From an uncultured Collinsella sp. (GTDB lineage: Bacteria > Actinomycetota > Coriobacteriia > Coriobacteriales > Coriobacteriaceae), in contig UQZC01000076.1 of the NCBI GenBank assembly GCA_900545505.1, forward strand, positions 1 to 7,408: 7,408 bases of DNA. Direction: 5' to 3'. The stretch's first letter is position 1. Each line of letters opens with the position of its first letter. A program made the position numbers and the translations under genes. Shown piece after piece: positions 4,940 to 7,408 of this stretch. The notes under the pieces are model-generated. The model saw only the letters and a list, made by a program, of their open reading frames with translations, did no database searches and had not been told where the DNA came from.

Positions 4940-6553
4940 ATGGCCATCATCAACAAGGGTATGTCCAGGCGTTCGTTCCTCGGCCTCACCGGCAGCGTCG
5001 CTGCTGTCGCAGGGCTTGGTCTCACCGGCTGCGGTGGCAGCTCCAACGACGAGGGTTCCGCTTCCGGTTCCACCGATTCCGCCAACCGTGGCGGCGGCGT
5101 GATCACCGCTGGTTCCGCTTACGCTCCGTCCAGCTTCGACCCCGCCAGCACCGGCTCCGCTGTGGGCCTGGGTGCTAACTGGCACGTCATCGAGGGCCTC
5201 TATGGCATCGATTACCACGACTACAGCACCTTCAACGAGCTCGCCACCGACGATCCCAAGTCCGTGGACGACACTACCTTCGAGGTCACCATCCGCAAGG
5301 GCGCCAAGTTCTCCGATGGCACCGAGGTCACTGCTGACGACGTCGTTGCCTCCTACACCGCTTGCGCTGCTTCCGCTACCTATGCTCCGTTCTTCCAGCC
5401 CTTCGAGTCCATCGAGGCCAAGGACGCCAGCACTGTAACGGTCAAGACCAAGGTCCCCAACTTCTCCCTGCTCAAGGATCGTCTGGCCATCATCCGCGTT
5501 ACCCCGGCTACCCAGGCCGAGGAGGATCGCGCTAAGCAGCCGATCGGCTCCGGCCCCTGGATGTACGACTCTATCTCCGATACCGAGATCACCCTGGTTC
5601 CCAACCCCGAGTACAACGGTGAGTATGCTGCCGAGGATAAGAAGATCCAGTACAGCATCCTGACCGACCCCACCGCTCGTGTCACCGCCCAGCAGGAAGG
5701 CTCCACGCTCGTTATGGAGCTCGTCACCGCTGACGCCGTCGACCAGCTCGAGAGCGCCGGCTGCAAGATCGATAACGTTCAGGGTTTCGGCACCCGCTTC
5801 ATTATGTTCAACGTCGCCAAGGAGCCTTGGAACAACGTCAAGGTCCGTCAGGCTGTCATGTATGCGCTCGACACCGAGAAGATGGTCAGCAACACCTTCG
5901 CCGGCCTTGCCACCGCTGCCAGCTGCTACCTGCCCAAGAGCTTCACCAACTATCATGAGGCTTCCACGGTGTACAAGACCGACGCCAAGAAGGCTAAGAA
6001 GCTCATCGAGGAGTCTGGCATCACCCCGGGTGCCATCACCCTGCGCACCACCGACAACGAGCAGATTAAGGGCATGGCCGCCCAGGTCAAGAACGATCTC
6101 GACGCTCTCGGCTTCGATGTGACCATCCAGACCGATACCTCGCCGGCCACCTACGCTGCCATCGACGGCGGCGAGGCCTACGATATCCTCCTTGCCCCTG
6201 GCGATCCTTCCTGCTTCGGCGCCGACCCCGACCTGCTGCTCAACTGGTGGTACGGCGACAACGTCTGGATGCAGACCCGTTGCCCGTGGAAGGAGTCCGC
6301 TGAGTGGCAGAAGCTCCACGGTCTCATGGACGAGGCTCTTGCCGCCGAGGGCGACGAGCAGCAGAAGAAGTGGAACGAGTGCTTCGACATCATTGCCGAC
6401 AACGCCGTTCTGTACCCCGTTGTCCACGTCAAGACCGTCTCCGCTTCCTGGGACGATCCGTCCACTGCGCCCAACGGCGAGGCCCTCGATGGCTTCAAGG
6501 GCATCGGCACGACGAGCATGTCCTTCAGGGGCGTTGCGACCGTCAAGGCGTAA
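4940..6553 (+). CDS. Peptide ABC transporter substrate-binding lipoprotein (SBP_bac_5, DppA/OppA-like)
   Basis: This 537-residue extracytoplasmic receptor should capture di- or oligopeptides and deliver them to a Dpp/Opp-type permease. ATG 4940 is chosen for AGGAG at 5 nt. The signal peptide carries a twin-arginine motif (SRRSFLG, 9-15), a hydrophobic stretch, and a lipobox LTGC with Cys31 as the lipid-modified residue, followed by a Gly/Ser-rich linker (32-53). Family 5 binding-protein signatures are FEVTIRKGAKFSDGTEVTAD (114-133), PIGSGPW (201-207) and the NxxxxPWxxxxVRQAxxYALD block (291-311). Length is normal for DppA/OppA. Codon use differs from the neighbours: Lys is almost always AAG, Asn AAC, Thr ACC and Ala GCC/GCT, as expected for a highly expressed gene, while uvrC and murJ use a more mixed set. 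The ligand cannot be named; nickel, haem or sugar-binding members of the family exist, but a peptide is likeliest. Confidence 0.93.
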   Translation: MAIINKGMSRRSFLGLTGSVAAVAGLGLTGCGGSSNDEGSASGSTDSANRGGGVITAGSAYAPSSFDPASTGSAVGLGANWHVIEGLYGIDYHDYSTFNELATDDPKSVDDTTFEVTIRKGAKFSDGTEVTADDVVASYTACAASATYAPFFQPFESIEAKDASTVTVKTKVPNFSLLKDRLAIIRVTPATQAEEDRAKQPIGSGPWMYDSISDTEITLVPNPEYNGEYAAEDKKIQYSILTDPTARVTAQQEGSTLVMELVTADAVDQLESAGCKIDNVQGFGTRFIMFNVAKEPWNNVKVRQAVMYALDTEKMVSNTFAGLATAASCYLPKSFTNYHEASTVYKTDAKKAKKLIEESGITPGAITLRTTDNEQIKGMAAQVKNDLDALGFDVTIQTDTSPATYAAIDGGEAYDILLAPGDPSCFGADPDLLLNWWYGDNVWMQTRCPWKESAEWQKLHGLMDEALAAEGDEQQKKWNECFDIIADNAVLYPVVHVKTVSASWDDPSTAPNGEALDGFKGIGTTSMSFRGVATVKA

Positions 6554-6601
6554 GACTCGCTTGAGTCTGTATGCAGGATGTCGGTCGTTGGGACCGTATC
6601 C
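6553..6601 (+). other. Two hairpins directly after the binding-protein stop codon
   Basis: Hairpin A: AGACTC (6553-6558) pairs perfectly with GAGTCT (6563-6568) around GCTT; its first base is the last base of the TAA stop. Hairpin B: GGAT (6576-6579) and CGGTC (6582-6586) pair with GACCG (6592-6596) and ATCC (6598-6601) around a 5-nt loop, with a small asymmetric internal loop. Both would form in the mRNA and could block 3' exonucleases. Confidence 0.5.
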
Positions 6602-6615
6602 TCATAGTTGAAACA

Positions 6616-6649
6616 AAGACCCGGGCGGCAACGATGTCGCTCGGGTCTT
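6616..6649 (+). terminator. Strong intercistronic hairpin, likely partial terminator or mRNA stabiliser
   Basis: AAGACCCGGGCGGCA (6616-6630) pairs along all 15 positions with TGTCGCTCGGGTCTT (6635-6649), with two G·T pairs, around the tetraloop ACGA. What follows is GTAATGAG rather than a T-run, so full termination is doubtful. Placed between a binding protein and its permease, it most likely lowers read-through to the permease or stabilises the upstream mRNA. The stem is seen directly; its role is inferred. Confidence 0.65.
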
Positions 6650-6652
6650 GTA

Positions 6653-6691
6653 ATGAGTATCCGTACTCATATACCAGTTGGTCCTACCGAC
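6653..6691 (+). other. Two further hairpins upstream of the permease ribosome site
   Basis: Hairpin D: ATGAGTA (6653-6659) pairs perfectly with TACTCAT (6664-6670) around TCCG. Hairpin E: GTTGGT (6677-6682) pairs with ACCGAC (6686-6691), with one T·G pair, around a 3-nt loop. The unpaired A/G-rich ribosome site AGGGGAG (6699-6705) follows 7 nt later, so the hairpins leave the permease start accessible. Confidence 0.45.
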
Positions 6692-6710
6692 AAAAGAAAG
6701 GGGAGAGAAC

Positions 6711-7408
6711 GTGAACAACTTGCTACGTTTGATTGGAAGGCGTCTTGTGGCGCTGCCGATCATGGCATTGGGCGTCACCGTCCTGGTGTTCTTCCTTATG
6801 TCGTTCTCCAAGACCGACCCCGCCTACACGGCGTTGGGTGACGGCGCCTCGCCCGAGGCGGTTGCCGAGTACCATGAGAAGTATGGTCTGGACGACCCCT
6901 GGCCCGTGCGCTACGTGCGCTATATGGGCGATTTGATCCATGGCGACATGGGCACCTATGGTGCTGCTCGCAACTCCGTTGCCAAGCGCATCTCCACGGC
7001 CCTGCCCGTCACGATGCAGCTGACCTTCATCGGTCTTGCCATCGGTGCGGTCGTTTCGTTTTTGCTCGGCGTCATCGCGGCGCTGTATCGCGACAAATGG
7101 CCGGACCAAGTGATCCGCGTCTTTTCCATCGCCGGCTTGGCAACCCCGTCGTTCTGGCTTGCCGTTCTGTTGATCCTGCTGTTCTCTTCCTACCTTAAGG
7201 TGCTCCCGGCATCGGGTGCTCTGCCTCACTTCACCACGAATCCGGTTGGCTATCTGGGACGTATGATCATGCCCGCTATCGCCTTGGCATTTCCGCTGAC
7301 GGGCCAGATGACTCGTATCGTGCGTACCGCCATGGTCGAGGAGCTCGACAAGGACTATGTCCGTATGGCTCCGCGAGGCGGCGGTCCCGCAGAGGGGGTG
7401 ATGCGCGG
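6711..7408 (+). CDS. Peptide ABC transporter permease, DppB/OppB-like (3' truncated by window)
   Basis: An open frame starts at GTG 6711 and runs 232 codons to the window edge without a stop. AGGGGAG (6699-6705) lies 5 nt upstream of the start. It encodes the first inner-membrane subunit of a Dpp/Opp-type importer. The N-terminus MNNLLRLIGRRLVALPIMAL is the usual opening helix, followed by an extracytoplasmic loop with the family's typical YHEKYGLDDPWPVRYVRYMG (residues 61-80) and GDMGTYG. TM helices follow around TMQLTFIGLAIGAVVSFLLG, then PSFWLAVLLILLFSS, then PAIALAFPLTGQMTRIVRTAM. The segment VEELDKDYVRMA leads into the EAA loop that docks on the ATPase. Full-length homologues are about 310-340 residues, so roughly a quarter to a third is missing. 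It lies 157 nt after the binding-protein gene; the second permease and ATPase genes are expected next. Confidence 0.9.
   Translation, partial: MNNLLRLIGRRLVALPIMALGVTVLVFFLMSFSKTDPAYTALGDGASPEAVAEYHEKYGLDDPWPVRYVRYMGDLIHGDMGTYGAARNSVAKRISTALPVTMQLTFIGLAIGAVVSFLLGVIAALYRDKWPDQVIRVFSIAGLATPSFWLAVLLILLFSSYLKVLPASGALPHFTTNPVGYLGRMIMPAIALAFPLTGQMTRIVRTAMVEELDKDYVRMAPRGGGPAEGVMR

Noticed and set aside
4765..5178. 137-codon plus-strand frame running from the intergenic region into the binding-protein gene
   Set aside because: It overlaps the true gene out of frame, and its product becomes an Arg/His-rich shadow sequence. It has no ribosome site.
4922..6427. 501-residue open frame on the minus strand over the binding-protein gene
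   Set aside because: This is a mirror of strong codon bias in the sense gene: stop codons are rare opposite it. The translation is a low-complexity Gly/Leu/Val/Asp-rich sequence without family features.

Overview
The window is a stretch of GC-rich bacterial chromosome, all genes on the + strand. Protein style suggests an actinobacterium of the Coriobacteriia, something like Collinsella: UvrC has an unusual cysteine region, MurJ is of the type lacking the proteobacterial cavity Arg, and the peptide-binding lipoprotein has a twin-arginine signal. This placement is recognition by eye, not a database result.

Layout. (1) 1-310 is the C-terminal end of excinuclease subunit UvrA, closed by a strong hairpin at 331-361. 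(2) 443-4576 is a tight three-gene unit: a YbaK/EbsC-type Cys-tRNA(Pro) deacylase (443-943), the lipid II flippase MurJ (947-2629) and the nucleotide excision repair nuclease subunit UvrC (2636-4576, or from 2630). Spacing is 3 nt and then 0-6 nt, so the three are probably co-transcribed from a promoter near 375-405. (3) 4577-4939 is a 363-base gene-free regulatory region with several possible promoters, a perfect 9-bp inverted repeat (4781-4803) and a foldable leader. (4) 4940-6553 encodes a secreted peptide-binding lipoprotein of a Dpp/Opp-type ABC transporter. It is followed by a 157-base intergenic stretch packed with five hairpins (6553-6691), then by the first inner-membrane permease (6711 onward), which runs off the window end.

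How the genes relate. UvrA (damage recognition) and UvrC (dual incision) act in the same repair pathway and lie about 2.3 kb apart, separated by the deacylase and MurJ. The binding protein and permease are the start of a peptide uptake operon; the second permease and two ATPases are expected just beyond the window. The hairpin cluster between binding protein and permease fits the common need to make far more binding protein than membrane components.

I found no mobile element, CRISPR array, tRNA or rRNA, and no convincing undescribed multi-gene system. The points most worth a second look are the altered Fe-S cysteine region of UvrC, the operator-like inverted repeat with its structured leader, and the hairpin array after the binding-protein gene.
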